A stretch of DNA of 64,000 nt. It comes from Marinobacter changyiensis. GTDB lineage: Bacteria > Pseudomonadota > Gammaproteobacteria > Pseudomonadales > Oleiphilaceae. Location of the stretch: assembly GCF_009193265.1 (NCBI RefSeq), contig NZ_VZZZ01000004.1, positions 372,001-436,000 on the forward strand, given 5' to 3'. The stretch's first letter is position 1; each line of letters starts with the position of its first letter. Shown here piece by piece: positions 15,930 to 24,942 of the stretch. Under the pieces are notes generated by a model. The model did no database searches. It was not told where the DNA came from and was given only the letters and a program-made list of their open reading frames with translations. Position numbers and translations under genes: made by a program.

Positions 15930-18091
15930 GACGGTTGAGCATTACCAGCAATGTCGCCGCCGCCCTCACCGCGGAGCGTGCCACCGCCGCTACCGCCACC
16001 ATACTCATTGTCGATGACGAACCAAAGAACTGCAGACTGTTGGATGCACTGCTTCGCCCGGAGGGTTACCAAACCGTCATGGCCGCCAGTGGTGAGGACG
16101 CCCTGAATATCGTCGCCGAACAATCACCTGACCTGATCTTGCTCGATATCATTATGCCTGGCATGGACGGCTATGAGGTTGCCCGGACGATTAAGGCGAA
16201 CGAGCTGACCTCGCATATCCCGATCATTATGCTGACCGCGCAGATCGATCGTCAGGCCCGTTTGGACGGCCTTAGCGCGGGCGCGGAGGAATTCCTGACC
16301 AAGCCTGTGGATCGCGCCGAACTCTGGTTGCGAGTGCGGAACCTGTTGCGCCTGAAGACGCTCGGCGACTTTTTGATCAACCATAGCTTGAGGCTGGAGC
16401 GGCAAGTGCAGGCGCGCACCGCAACTCTGCAGCGTTTCCAGAGCGCCATGGATGCGACTGCCGATGCGATTTTTCTGATTGATCGCGCCAGCCAGCGCTT
16501 TATCGAGGTCAACGCGACAGCATGCAAGCTGTTTGGCTATTCACGGGAGGAATTTTTTGATCTCGACCCTGCCGAACTCAGTTCGATTACGCGGCAACAG
16601 CTCGGGTGTGAATTAGACGCCATTATTGCCGAAATCCCTGCCGGCTCTCACGAAGAGCTGTTTGCCACGCGCAAGGATGGTTCCCGGGTGCTGGTGGAAA
16701 TGCGCCGGCACGCCATATGCTCGGGCGATTCCATGGTTATTGTCGGGGTTTTGCGCGATATCACCGACCGCAAGCAGGCCGAGCAACGAATGTATCAATT
16801 AGCCCACTACGACACAGTAACCGGGCTACCCAATCGTATGCTGTTTTACGAAACGCTCAGGCGGACACTGGTGCTGGCGACTGATAAAGCCATGACAGTT
16901 GCAATCATGTTTATTGATCTGGATCATTTCAAGAATATTAACGACACCATCGGTCATGCCGCAGGCGATGAGTTGCTAAGCCAGATCAGCGCACGGCTGC
17001 TGCATTGCGTGCGCGTACGGGACACGGTCGGGCGTCTGGGCGGCGACGAATTTGCCGTGATTCTCTTAATGCCGAATGGGCCGCAGGAGGCGCCGCGGGT
17101 CGCCACCAAGATCCGCTATGCCCTCGGCGCGCCGTTCAGCCTGCAGGGCCATGAGGTGACAGTGACGGCAAGCATCGGCATTACCCTCTACCCCGATGAT
17201 GCTGACAACGCCGATACCCTGATCAAGTTCGCCGACACCGCAATGTATCAAGCCAAGCAGGCGGGGCGCGACACCTTCCGTTTCTTTACCACGCAGATGA
17301 ATACCGAAATGGTTGCGCGGCTGGAGCTCGAAACGGCTCTGCGCCAAGCGATCGAAAATGATGAGTTTGTGCTGCATTACCAGCCCAAAGTCCAGTTCAG
17401 CAGCGGTCGTGTCGTCGGGCTGGAGGCGCTGCTACGCTGGGAGCGGCCGGGCCATGGCCTGGTGTCACCTGAGGCCTTTCTTCCGATGCTGGAAGAAACT
17501 GGCCTGATTGTAAGGGTAGGGAGCTGGGTGATCACTACTGTCTGCAAGCAAATTGGCGCTTGGATGCACACCGATATCGGCCCTGTTCAGGTGTCTGTTA
17601 ACGTGGCCGGGCGTCATTTCCTGGAGGGCTGTCTGGAGGCAGATATACGTGCCGGTTTGAGCAAAAATGGCATTAATGGCGAGTTGCTCGAGCTGGAGCT
17701 GACTGAAAGCTCTCTGATGGCCGATTCTGAATGCACCATTACCACACTGAAAAATATGAAGCAGTTGGGTATTCAGATTTCAATCGATGACTTCGGCACT
17801 GGCTTTTCGAGCCTGGCCTATTTGCGTCGCTTTCCGATCGATAAACTGAAAATTGACATTGCATTTATCCCCAACATCATGAGCGTCCCCGACGATGCAG
17901 CCGTTGCGTTGGCGATTATCGGCCTCGGTCACAATCTGCAAATGAAAGTGATTGCCGAGGGTGTCGAAACAGCAGCCCAGCTGGAATATCTTCGGCAACA
18001 CCATTGTGACCAATTCCAGGGCTACTATTTCAGCCGGCCTTTGCCAGCATCAGAGATAGAGACGATGGCGAGGCATTGGAATTGGAATTGA
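15926..18091 (+). CDS. REC-PAS-GGDEF-EAL response regulator
   Basis: A 721-residue c-di-GMP response regulator. The receiver domain (about 27-145) has TILIVDDEPKN, phosphoacceptor Asp in LLDIIMPGMDG and Lys in FLTKPV. A PAS domain follows (about 165-285). The GGDEF domain has RLGGDEF near 370-376 with an RVRD I-site five residues before it. The EAL domain shows GLEALLRW near 498-505, then VNVAG, LELTESS, DDFGTGFSSL, KLKIDI, AEGVET and QFQGYYF. All catalytic motifs for both domains look intact. ATGA overlap with the DivK-like gene shows cotranslation, so phosphorylation by the upstream kinase probably sets its synthase/phosphodiesterase balance. Confidence 0.88.
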   Translation: MRRLSITSNVAAALTAERATAATATILIVDDEPKNCRLLDALLRPEGYQTVMAASGEDALNIVAEQSPDLILLDIIMPGMDGYEVARTIKANELTSHIPIIMLTAQIDRQARLDGLSAGAEEFLTKPVDRAELWLRVRNLLRLKTLGDFLINHSLRLERQVQARTATLQRFQSAMDATADAIFLIDRASQRFIEVNATACKLFGYSREEFFDLDPAELSSITRQQLGCELDAIIAEIPAGSHEELFATRKDGSRVLVEMRRHAICSGDSMVIVGVLRDITDRKQAEQRMYQLAHYDTVTGLPNRMLFYETLRRTLVLATDKAMTVAIMFIDLDHFKNINDTIGHAAGDELLSQISARLLHCVRVRDTVGRLGGDEFAVILLMPNGPQEAPRVATKIRYALGAPFSLQGHEVTVTASIGITLYPDDADNADTLIKFADTAMYQAKQAGRDTFRFFTTQMNTEMVARLELETALRQAIENDEFVLHYQPKVQFSSGRVVGLEALLRWERPGHGLVSPEAFLPMLEETGLIVRVGSWVITTVCKQIGAWMHTDIGPVQVSVNVAGRHFLEGCLEADIRAGLSKNGINGELLELELTESSLMADSECTITTLKNMKQLGIQISIDDFGTGFSSLAYLRRFPIDKLKIDIAFIPNIMSVPDDAAVALAIIGLGHNLQMKVIAEGVETAAQLEYLRQHHCDQFQGYYFSRPLPASEIETMARHWNWN

Positions 18092-18200
18092 TGCTGGCTG
18101 GCAACCCAGTACCTGGCTGCCACGTTTAGCGTCGCTCTACAGCGGCGCAGCAACAGGGTAGACTGGTCCCAAAGCCTATTTCCGAGATCCAAGCCGAAAC

Positions 18201-21200
18201 ATGTCAGAGCAAGCAAGCAGGACCACAACTTCTTCACTTGATTTTCTCGCGGACGGGGACGAAATGGGCCAGTTGATCCGCGACCATGACTGGTCCGATA
18301 GTTCACTGGGCTGCCCTCAACAGTGGCCACAATCCCTGCGTACCCTGGTGCGCCTTATGCTTAACACAGCGCAGCCGATGACGGCTCTGTGGGGCGAAGA
18401 CGGCGCCTGGCTCTATAATAACGCCTTTCTCCAAGCTCTCGGCTCCGACCAGCACCCCGACTCGCTCGGGCAGCCTGCAAGTAAGGTCTGGCCGGAAACC
18501 TGGGCCGTGATAGGCGCAGATATTGGGCGCGTTATGGCTGGGCGGGGCACCGTCAGCCAAGTCAACCACAAGCTACGCTTTACCCGCCATGGTCGGCAAG
18601 AAGACGTCTGCTGGACATACAGTTTCAGCCCTGTAGATGATGCCAGTGCCCCCTTTGGGGTCGGCGGGGTGCTTGTAATCTGCAGCGAAGCCACAGAAGA
18701 GATCATTTTTGCCTCTCAGGCGCGCGACACAAAGGTTGACCAACTGACTCAGATGTTCAATCAGGCATCTGCGTTAATGGTGGCAACAAGTGGGCCAGAC
18801 CATCGATATGAGTTCGCCAACCCCAGTCATTCGCAACTGGTGGGCCATCGTCCGGTATTGGGTAAAACTATTAGAGAGGCCTTGCCCGATGCTGTTGAGC
18901 AGGGCTTTGGCGACATGCTGGATCAGGTTTATTCCACCGGTGAAATCTACAGGGCAAAGCATGCAAGGTATGAGGTCCAACTCTCCCCGAATAGCCCGGC
19001 TACAGAGCGAATCCTCGACTTTGTTTATCGCCCGATATTTGGAGCGGACAGCACAGTCAATGGCATTTTTGCGGAAGGCACAGACGTTACGGATCAGGTC
19101 CGGGCCCAGGAAGAGCTGGAGCGGGTCAACGGTGAGCTGTCCGATACCTTGCGCCGGCTGAAAGCGACTGAGCGGAGAAAGAGTTTCCGTTTGAAACTGA
19201 CGGATCGCCTTCGTTCGCTCCAGGGCCCGGTGGAGGTCATGGCCACTGCAAGCGAGTTGTTGGGCCGATTTTTGGGAGTTACCCGCGTATTCTATGGGGA
19301 ATTTACGGAGTCAGGCAAAACCGTGACCGTAGGATCTGGATGGAGCAAGGAGGGCGCAGGCTCAATGGTTGGGGCCAAGCTGCAATGGGAGGAGTTGGGC
19401 CCTGTGGTTGAGGCTCAGGTCAAGTCTGTGCAGGTCTTTGCACTTGGAGATGTGACCAACGACGAGCGTTCTGTCGACTATCTCCGGGCGTACCAGGACA
19501 GAGACATAAAGGCGGTGCTGGCCATTTCAGTCACCAAGCACGGGTCGTTGCCGTTTTTGCTGGGCATACACGATTCCGAAATCCATCACTGGTCCGCAGA
19601 AGAAATAGCCCTTGCCAAGGATGTTGTGGACTGGACATGGGCTGCGATTGAATCCGCCCGTGTCCAGGCAGAGCTGCGCCGGGAGCGGGACCACAGCAAG
19701 CATATTCTCGACAGCATGACGGAGGGCTTCGGCTCAATAGCCGCTGACTGGACTATAACCCATGTTAATGCTGAAGCCATGCGTATTACCCAGCGTACCG
19801 CTTCTGAGGTCATCGGCAGAGACCATTGGGAGGTATGGCCGGAAATGCGCGGTACTGGTGTAGAAGACCTGTTCAATCGAGTGAGACGAACCCACGAGGC
19901 CGGCATTGTCGAATCATTTCACAAGCTTCCCGATGGTAGCGAAGCCTGGGTGGAAGTGCGGGCTTACCCAGCCCTCGATGAGGGACTCTCGGTTTTCTTC
20001 AGGGACATCACCGTGCGCAAGCAATCTGAAGAAGAAATTCGTCACGCGTCGCTGCACGACCTGTTAACCGGCTTGCCCAACAGGGCCATGCTGTTCGAAT
20101 ACGCAGCTCACCTCCTGCCCCATAACCTGCGAACCTCACAATATGCAGCGGTTCTTTTTCTGGACCTGGACCGATTCAAGCCTATCAACGACACTCATGG
20201 GCACGACATCGGCGACCAAGTTCTAAAGAAGATCGCCCAAAGACTTTCACGCAACCTCCGCGCTGAAGACCTGGTGATTCGTATGGGAGGCGACGAGTTT
20301 GTGGTTCTGCTCCAGGACATCAGACTGCCTTCCTATGCCGCAGATGTTGCCCGCCATCTCGCTCGGATAATTAGTGAGCCCTATGAGGTGGGTGAACTGG
20401 CGCTCTTTGTTTCGTCCTCCATCGGGATCAGCATTTTCCCTCGCGACGGAAAGGACATAGATACTCTGGTCAGCCATGCCGATGCGGCGATGTATCATGC
20501 GAAACAGGCAGGCCGCAATAATTACCAGTTCTATTCGTCAAAATTCGCCGCAGGCACCAAGCAACAGATCAGCATCGAACAGGAGTTAAAGCGGGCGCTT
20601 CATTCAGACGCCTTCCACCTGTGCTACCAGCCTGTTTTCGACATAAATACCTACGAAGTGGTCAGCGTTGAAGCTCTGCTACGTCTGGGTAATGATGAAA
20701 TAGGCCCCGAGCGTTTTGTGCCGGTTGCAGAGGCCACGGGCATTATTAACCCTATTGGCCAATGGGTACTTGAAGAGGCTATCCGTCAGTCCAACGCATG
20801 GGTCGCCAACGGGCTACCGCCGATACCGATTGCCGTGAACGTCTCGGCCGTCGAGTTTCGCGACCGGGACTTTGTGAATCGTTTTAAACAGCTTATTAGT
20901 CGGCATGGCATCGAGCCTGCACGGCTGCAACTGGAGCTCACCGAAACCTCGGTAATGCATGACATTGATCAAGCCATCCGCGTCCTGTTTCAACTAAAGG
21001 CCCTGGGGCTCACCATTTTGCTGGATGACTTTGGTACCGGGCACTCAAGTCTGGCATACCTGACACGCCTGCCATTGGACAAGATCAAGATCGACAAATC
21101 ATTCATCTTCCAATTGGAAGATGACGCAGGCAGCCGCGCTGTCGCCGATGCGATGCTCGCCCTTGGACGGACACTGGACCTTGAAGTGGTCGCCGAAGGC

Positions 21201-21329
21201 ATCGAAACAACCGCTGCCCTGGACTACATACGCTCCCGGGGCTGCAGGCAGGCACAAGGCTTCCTTTTCTGCAGGCCCATGGCTGGTGAGGAGTTCGAGT
21301 CCTGGTATCGGGCTCGGACAAACCAGTAA
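18201..21329 (+). CDS. PAS-PAS-GAF-PAS-GGDEF-EAL c-di-GMP protein
   Basis: A 1042-residue multidomain sensor without membrane helices. Two PAS domains (about 25-185, beginning in a WSDSSLGCPQQWPQSLR segment typical of stand-alone sensors, and about 190-305) are followed by a GAF-like domain (about 330-490) and a third PAS (about 500-615). The GGDEF domain has RMGGDEF near 694-700 with an RAED I-site. The EAL domain has SVEALLRL near 822-829 and intact VNVSA, LELTETS, DDFGTGHSSL, KIKIDK, AEGIET and QAQGFLF motifs. Both activities are plausible. The gene lies 109 bases after the REC-PAS-GGDEF-EAL gene and may have its own promoter. Confidence 0.87.
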   Translation: MSEQASRTTTSSLDFLADGDEMGQLIRDHDWSDSSLGCPQQWPQSLRTLVRLMLNTAQPMTALWGEDGAWLYNNAFLQALGSDQHPDSLGQPASKVWPETWAVIGADIGRVMAGRGTVSQVNHKLRFTRHGRQEDVCWTYSFSPVDDASAPFGVGGVLVICSEATEEIIFASQARDTKVDQLTQMFNQASALMVATSGPDHRYEFANPSHSQLVGHRPVLGKTIREALPDAVEQGFGDMLDQVYSTGEIYRAKHARYEVQLSPNSPATERILDFVYRPIFGADSTVNGIFAEGTDVTDQVRAQEELERVNGELSDTLRRLKATERRKSFRLKLTDRLRSLQGPVEVMATASELLGRFLGVTRVFYGEFTESGKTVTVGSGWSKEGAGSMVGAKLQWEELGPVVEAQVKSVQVFALGDVTNDERSVDYLRAYQDRDIKAVLAISVTKHGSLPFLLGIHDSEIHHWSAEEIALAKDVVDWTWAAIESARVQAELRRERDHSKHILDSMTEGFGSIAADWTITHVNAEAMRITQRTASEVIGRDHWEVWPEMRGTGVEDLFNRVRRTHEAGIVESFHKLPDGSEAWVEVRAYPALDEGLSVFFRDITVRKQSEEEIRHASLHDLLTGLPNRAMLFEYAAHLLPHNLRTSQYAAVLFLDLDRFKPINDTHGHDIGDQVLKKIAQRLSRNLRAEDLVIRMGGDEFVVLLQDIRLPSYAADVARHLARIISEPYEVGELALFVSSSIGISIFPRDGKDIDTLVSHADAAMYHAKQAGRNNYQFYSSKFAAGTKQQISIEQELKRALHSDAFHLCYQPVFDINTYEVVSVEALLRLGNDEIGPERFVPVAEATGIINPIGQWVLEEAIRQSNAWVANGLPPIPIAVNVSAVEFRDRDFVNRFKQLISRHGIEPARLQLELTETSVMHDIDQAIRVLFQLKALGLTILLDDFGTGHSSLAYLTRLPLDKIKIDKSFIFQLEDDAGSRAVADAMLALGRTLDLEVVAEGIETTAALDYIRSRGCRQAQGFLFCRPMAGEEFESWYRARTNQ

Positions 21330-21552
21330 AAAAGCGCCGGATTGACCAAGGGTCTCGGGCGCTCGATGCGCACACCTGCGTGTTGGCGAGCATCAAGCAT
21401 TTATGGCCTGGAACGTGGTGTCAGAATTAACTGTTTCAGATGGATGGCAAGGACTGCAGCAGGTTTTCAGGCTATGCCGGAAGCATGGTACTTTCGAGCC
21501 AGAAGGCTCTGTTGACCAATTTCAGACACATTGACACTGGCGAGTAGACTCT

Positions 21553-23016
21553 ATGAACGTAATCATCATCGGCGCGGGGATTATGGGAACCACTTTTGCC
21601 ACGTTGGCAAAAGAACTGGCACCCGATCTGGATATCACCATTTTAGAGAGACTGGACGGTGCCGGGGCGGGAAACTCTTCGGCATTCTGGAACGCCGGCA
21701 CGGGCCATGAGGCGAACTGTGAGCTCAACTATACCCCAGTGGATGAAGAGGTCATTTCGGTAGAAAAAGCTTTGAAGATCCATGCCCAGTTCAATGTTGC
21801 CAAGCAGTTTTGGGCTTACCTGATCGAAAAAGGCGCCATCAAAGACCCTAAAACGTTTATCAATCAAACCAAGCACTGCACCATCGTTTCCGAATCTGCC
21901 ATTGAAGAACTGCGATTGCGATTCAAGGAAATGTCGGGTCATCACTTTTTTGAGCACATGCGTTACTCGGAAGACTTTGATGAAATAAAGAGCTGGATTC
22001 CCTACATCATGGACGAGCGCCCGCGCCATGAAAAGATGGCTGCTACCGTCATCGAAACTGGCACGGATGTTAACTTTGGTGCGCTAACGGAGCAGATGGC
22101 GGCGCATGCAGTTAACGATATGGGGGTCAAAATCGAGTATGGCACCCATGTCAAACGCGTTCACAAGAGCCCGACCGGGCGGTGGGTAATCGAGGCTGAA
22201 AACAAAGGGAAGCCTGTTCAACATAAGGCAGATGTGCTTTTTGTCGGCGCCGGTGGCGGTGCATTCCCACTTTTGAAAAAAAGCCATTTGCCGTTCCGGA
22301 ATCGATTTACCGGCTTTCCTGTGGGCGGTCGATTTTTGCAGGCTACCATCAGCGAAGAAGAGGCCAGGCATTACCGGGCAAAAACCTATGGCAAAGCGAA
22401 AGTGGGCGCGCCTCCCATGTCCGTGCCGCATCTGGATTTGCGGGTGGTGAATGGTAAGCATTACCTATTGTTTGGTCCTTTCGCGTCCTTTAAACCGGTT
22501 CTTGAGAGAGGTCGTGGATTTTTTGATTACCTTAGCTCGATTCGTCTGCATGATATCCCTGGCTTGCTGAATGTCATCTTAGAGCATTTCCCCCTGGTTA
22601 AATATTTGGTTTCAGAAACCTTCAAAGGCGAAAAGAGCATGTTAGAGGAGCTGGACAGCTTTGCTCCGGGCTTGAGTAGAAAGTTTGACTGGAAACCGAT
22701 CGAAGCCGGCCAACGCGTGCAAATCATCAAAGACGGGGATTTGCAGATGGGCACAGAAATCCTCGTGTCCAAGGACAAGACTTACGGGACTTTACTGGGG
22801 GCATCGCCCGGGGCGTCGGTTTCGCCCGAGGTTATGTTGCGCTGTCTGGAACAGTTGTTACCGTCTATCTTTTCTAAAGAAGACGCCAAGAAAAAGAAGC
22901 ATGAGATTTTTCCGGAGGATGACCTGGATACATTGATCAGCCAGCCGGATCGATACCGGGAGATTCGCGACGCCGTCAACCAGAAGCTGGGGATAACCCG
23001 GTCCGAGGCACAATAA
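21553..23016 (+). CDS. mqo: Malate:quinone oxidoreductase
   Basis: A 487-residue FAD enzyme of the Mqo family that oxidises L-malate to oxaloacetate at the membrane and passes electrons to quinone, replacing or complementing NAD-malate dehydrogenase. The N-terminal FAD-binding motif IIGAGIMGTTFATLAKEL is at residues 4-21, GAGNSSAFWNAGTGHEANC near 36-54 is a family hallmark, and GPFASFKPV and LGASPGASVSPEVML are conserved C-terminal blocks. Length is typical. The dinucleotide motif right at the N-terminus fixes the start. It is followed at 37 bases by an isocitrate-dehydrogenase-like gene, forming a small central-metabolism pair. Confidence 0.9.
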   Translation: MNVIIIGAGIMGTTFATLAKELAPDLDITILERLDGAGAGNSSAFWNAGTGHEANCELNYTPVDEEVISVEKALKIHAQFNVAKQFWAYLIEKGAIKDPKTFINQTKHCTIVSESAIEELRLRFKEMSGHHFFEHMRYSEDFDEIKSWIPYIMDERPRHEKMAATVIETGTDVNFGALTEQMAAHAVNDMGVKIEYGTHVKRVHKSPTGRWVIEAENKGKPVQHKADVLFVGAGGGAFPLLKKSHLPFRNRFTGFPVGGRFLQATISEEEARHYRAKTYGKAKVGAPPMSVPHLDLRVVNGKHYLLFGPFASFKPVLERGRGFFDYLSSIRLHDIPGLLNVILEHFPLVKYLVSETFKGEKSMLEELDSFAPGLSRKFDWKPIEAGQRVQIIKDGDLQMGTEILVSKDKTYGTLLGASPGASVSPEVMLRCLEQLLPSIFSKEDAKKKKHEIFPEDDLDTLISQPDRYREIRDAVNQKLGITRSEAQ

Positions 23017-23053
23017 GATCGGCCTACACTGCCAATACCGCAGGGAGAAATCT

Positions 23054-24790
23054 ATGGACAGCAGGATTAATGTGACCTCGCCTTTGGTCATCCTTCACGG
23101 CGACGAGATGGCTCAGGTTGCTTTCGAGCAGATTCTCGAAAAATTCGTGGCCGCGCGCCTGGACATCCAGCTCGAGGAAATCGACCTGTCTGCGGAACAC
23201 CGCCTGCTGACCAATGGCCAGGCAGTGATTGAGGCCATCGACGCCCTCCAGCGCCATGGCGTGGGGGTGAAGAATGCCGGCATGACCGTTAACCGCCAGC
23301 AACTGGAGGAACTGCTCCGCAAGCACCCCGAAGTGGATTCCGGCAAGCTTCACCCACTGGCCACCAAATCCCCCAACGGCGCCATCCGCAAGGGCATCAG
23401 CGGCAACATCACCCGTGAGGACATCCAGTTCCGCAACCTCAAAATCAGCCGGCCGGACTGGATCGGTCGCGACATCGAAGTAGACACCATGGAGTTCGGC
23501 GGGATCAAGGAAAGCTTCAACCAGCTCTCCCAGGCCACGGGGGTGGTCAAGCTGATGTTCGTGGGCAGCAGCGGCGACCCGGTGGAGCTGCACCGCCGTG
23601 AGATCCGCAAGGGTGACCCCTGGCTGCTGGCCACCAACGATGTGGAGGACGTCAGAGCCTGGGCCCACCGTTTCTTCCAGCGCGCCATTGACGAGAAACG
23701 GGACGTCTACCTGGGGCTGAAAGACACTGTCATCCCTGGCTATGACGGTGTCATGCGCACGGTGATTGAAGACATCTACCACAGCGACTACCGTCAACAG
23801 ATCAAGAATCTGGGGCTGAACTACTACTATGAGCTCATCGACGCCCAGGCCGCGCGCATCGTGTCCAACCCGCCAGAGCGCGCGCTGTGGGGGGTGCCGG
23901 ACAACACCACCGGGCGCAAGCTGTTCAAACTGGTCAACCAGCTCCGGGAGTTCGGTATTCCCAGCCGCGGTGCCCACGTGTCCATCTCCCGCATGAGCGC
24001 CGGCGGCGGCGACCAGTACGGCAGCTTCAACATGCCGGCGCAGGAAGACGGCATCCTCAAGGTGATCGTTGACGGCGAAGAGAAACATGCCCGCCGGGTC
24101 AGCAAAGGCGACTCCATGCTCCTCATGTCCAACGACCATGAAGCGATCAAGGACTGGGTGGCCCAGGTGTTCCGTGACGCCTCCCGCAAAGACAAAGAGG
24201 TCTACTTCGGCCTCAAACGCGAGTACATGGAATACGACGAGGTCTTCAGCAACGTCATCACCGAAGTGCGTCGGGAACTGGCCCGGGAGCACACGCCACC
24301 GCCGTCTTTCATGATCATGCGCCCCTCGAGCCAGCTCAAAAAGATGATCACCGATCCTCCGAGAAATGCACTCTATCCTTCCCAGAACCTGGACGGCGAC
24401 ATTTTCTCCGATATCTCCGCAGCTCTGGGCGGTAGCCTTGCCACCGCCAGCTCCATCATCGAGAGCAAGGACGGCACCATGCTCTTCGAGGCGCCCCATG
24501 GCACCGCCCATGACCTCTACCTGAAATACCTGGAGAGCGACGGTCGCGAAGCCCACTTTAACCCCTCCGCCCTGATTTTCGCCCTCGCTAACGCCCTTGA
24601 AACCCTGGGTGAGCGCGAAGGCAATGCGCCCCTGAGTGAATACGCCGTCAACCTCAAGGCAGCACTGACCGACACCGTCGACAGGGGCATTGTCACCGCA
24701 GACCTCAAGGGCAAAACGGTCGACCCGGGTTCGGAGCAGGTGGTGGATATGGCAGGTTTTCTAAAGGCTGTAGAAGCCGCGCTCGAGTAA
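23054..24790 (+). CDS. Isocitrate-dehydrogenase-like protein with an internal duplication
   Basis: A 578-residue protein of the isocitrate/isopropylmalate dehydrogenase family, most like eukaryotic-type NADP isocitrate dehydrogenases, which are about 410 residues. SPNGAIRKGISGNI (106-119) matches the substrate loop, LGLKDTVIPGYDGVMRTV (220-237) the active-site Lys segment, LIDAQAARIV (261-270) the next Asp segment, and NLDGDIFSDISAALGGSL (445-462) the metal-binding Asp pair. About 165 extra residues separate the last two. They include a second, diverged copy of residues 180-280 (HARRVSKGD to DPPRNALY, 345-441). Whether it acts on isocitrate is uncertain. A GGGAG site precedes the ATG; an apparent long frame on the opposite strand is a shadow. 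Confidence 0.75.
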   Translation: MDSRINVTSPLVILHGDEMAQVAFEQILEKFVAARLDIQLEEIDLSAEHRLLTNGQAVIEAIDALQRHGVGVKNAGMTVNRQQLEELLRKHPEVDSGKLHPLATKSPNGAIRKGISGNITREDIQFRNLKISRPDWIGRDIEVDTMEFGGIKESFNQLSQATGVVKLMFVGSSGDPVELHRREIRKGDPWLLATNDVEDVRAWAHRFFQRAIDEKRDVYLGLKDTVIPGYDGVMRTVIEDIYHSDYRQQIKNLGLNYYYELIDAQAARIVSNPPERALWGVPDNTTGRKLFKLVNQLREFGIPSRGAHVSISRMSAGGGDQYGSFNMPAQEDGILKVIVDGEEKHARRVSKGDSMLLMSNDHEAIKDWVAQVFRDASRKDKEVYFGLKREYMEYDEVFSNVITEVRRELAREHTPPPSFMIMRPSSQLKKMITDPPRNALYPSQNLDGDIFSDISAALGGSLATASSIIESKDGTMLFEAPHGTAHDLYLKYLESDGREAHFNPSALIFALANALETLGEREGNAPLSEYAVNLKAALTDTVDRGIVTADLKGKTVDPGSEQVVDMAGFLKAVEAALE

Positions 24791-24897
24791 TCTCCAGCCG
24801 GCCACTCGATGACTGAAGAGGGTGGGTGTAGGTGAGATTGACCAGGTTTTTTTTAGGACTGTATTTTAACGCGTCAGCGCCTTTGCTATAAGCGGTT

Positions 24898-24942
24898 TGC
24901 AACTCGCCCCTGACCGAATTCGCCGTCAACCTCAATGCTTGA
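24898..24942 (+). pseudogene. Echo of the IDH-like gene's C-terminal coding sequence
   Basis: A short open stretch encodes NSPLTEFAVNLNA and then a stop. It matches NAPLSEYAVNLKA in the IDH-like gene (about 24626-24661); 30 of 36 compared bases are identical and the changes are conservative. It is a scrap of a second related gene or a diverged partial duplication. It overlaps the last bases of the minus-strand MEDS gene. Confidence 0.5.

Noticed and set aside
21328..21363. Hairpin AGCGCC/GGCGCT as terminator for the PAS-GAF-GGDEF-EAL gene
   Set aside because: The run of T lies on the wrong side for the plus strand, the stem is only six pairs, and no minus-strand gene ends there.
23024..24556. 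A 510-residue open frame on the minus strand
   Set aside because: It lies opposite the IDH-like gene, whose codon bias creates it; its protein is low-complexity and matches no family, while the plus-strand frame has clear dehydrogenase motifs.
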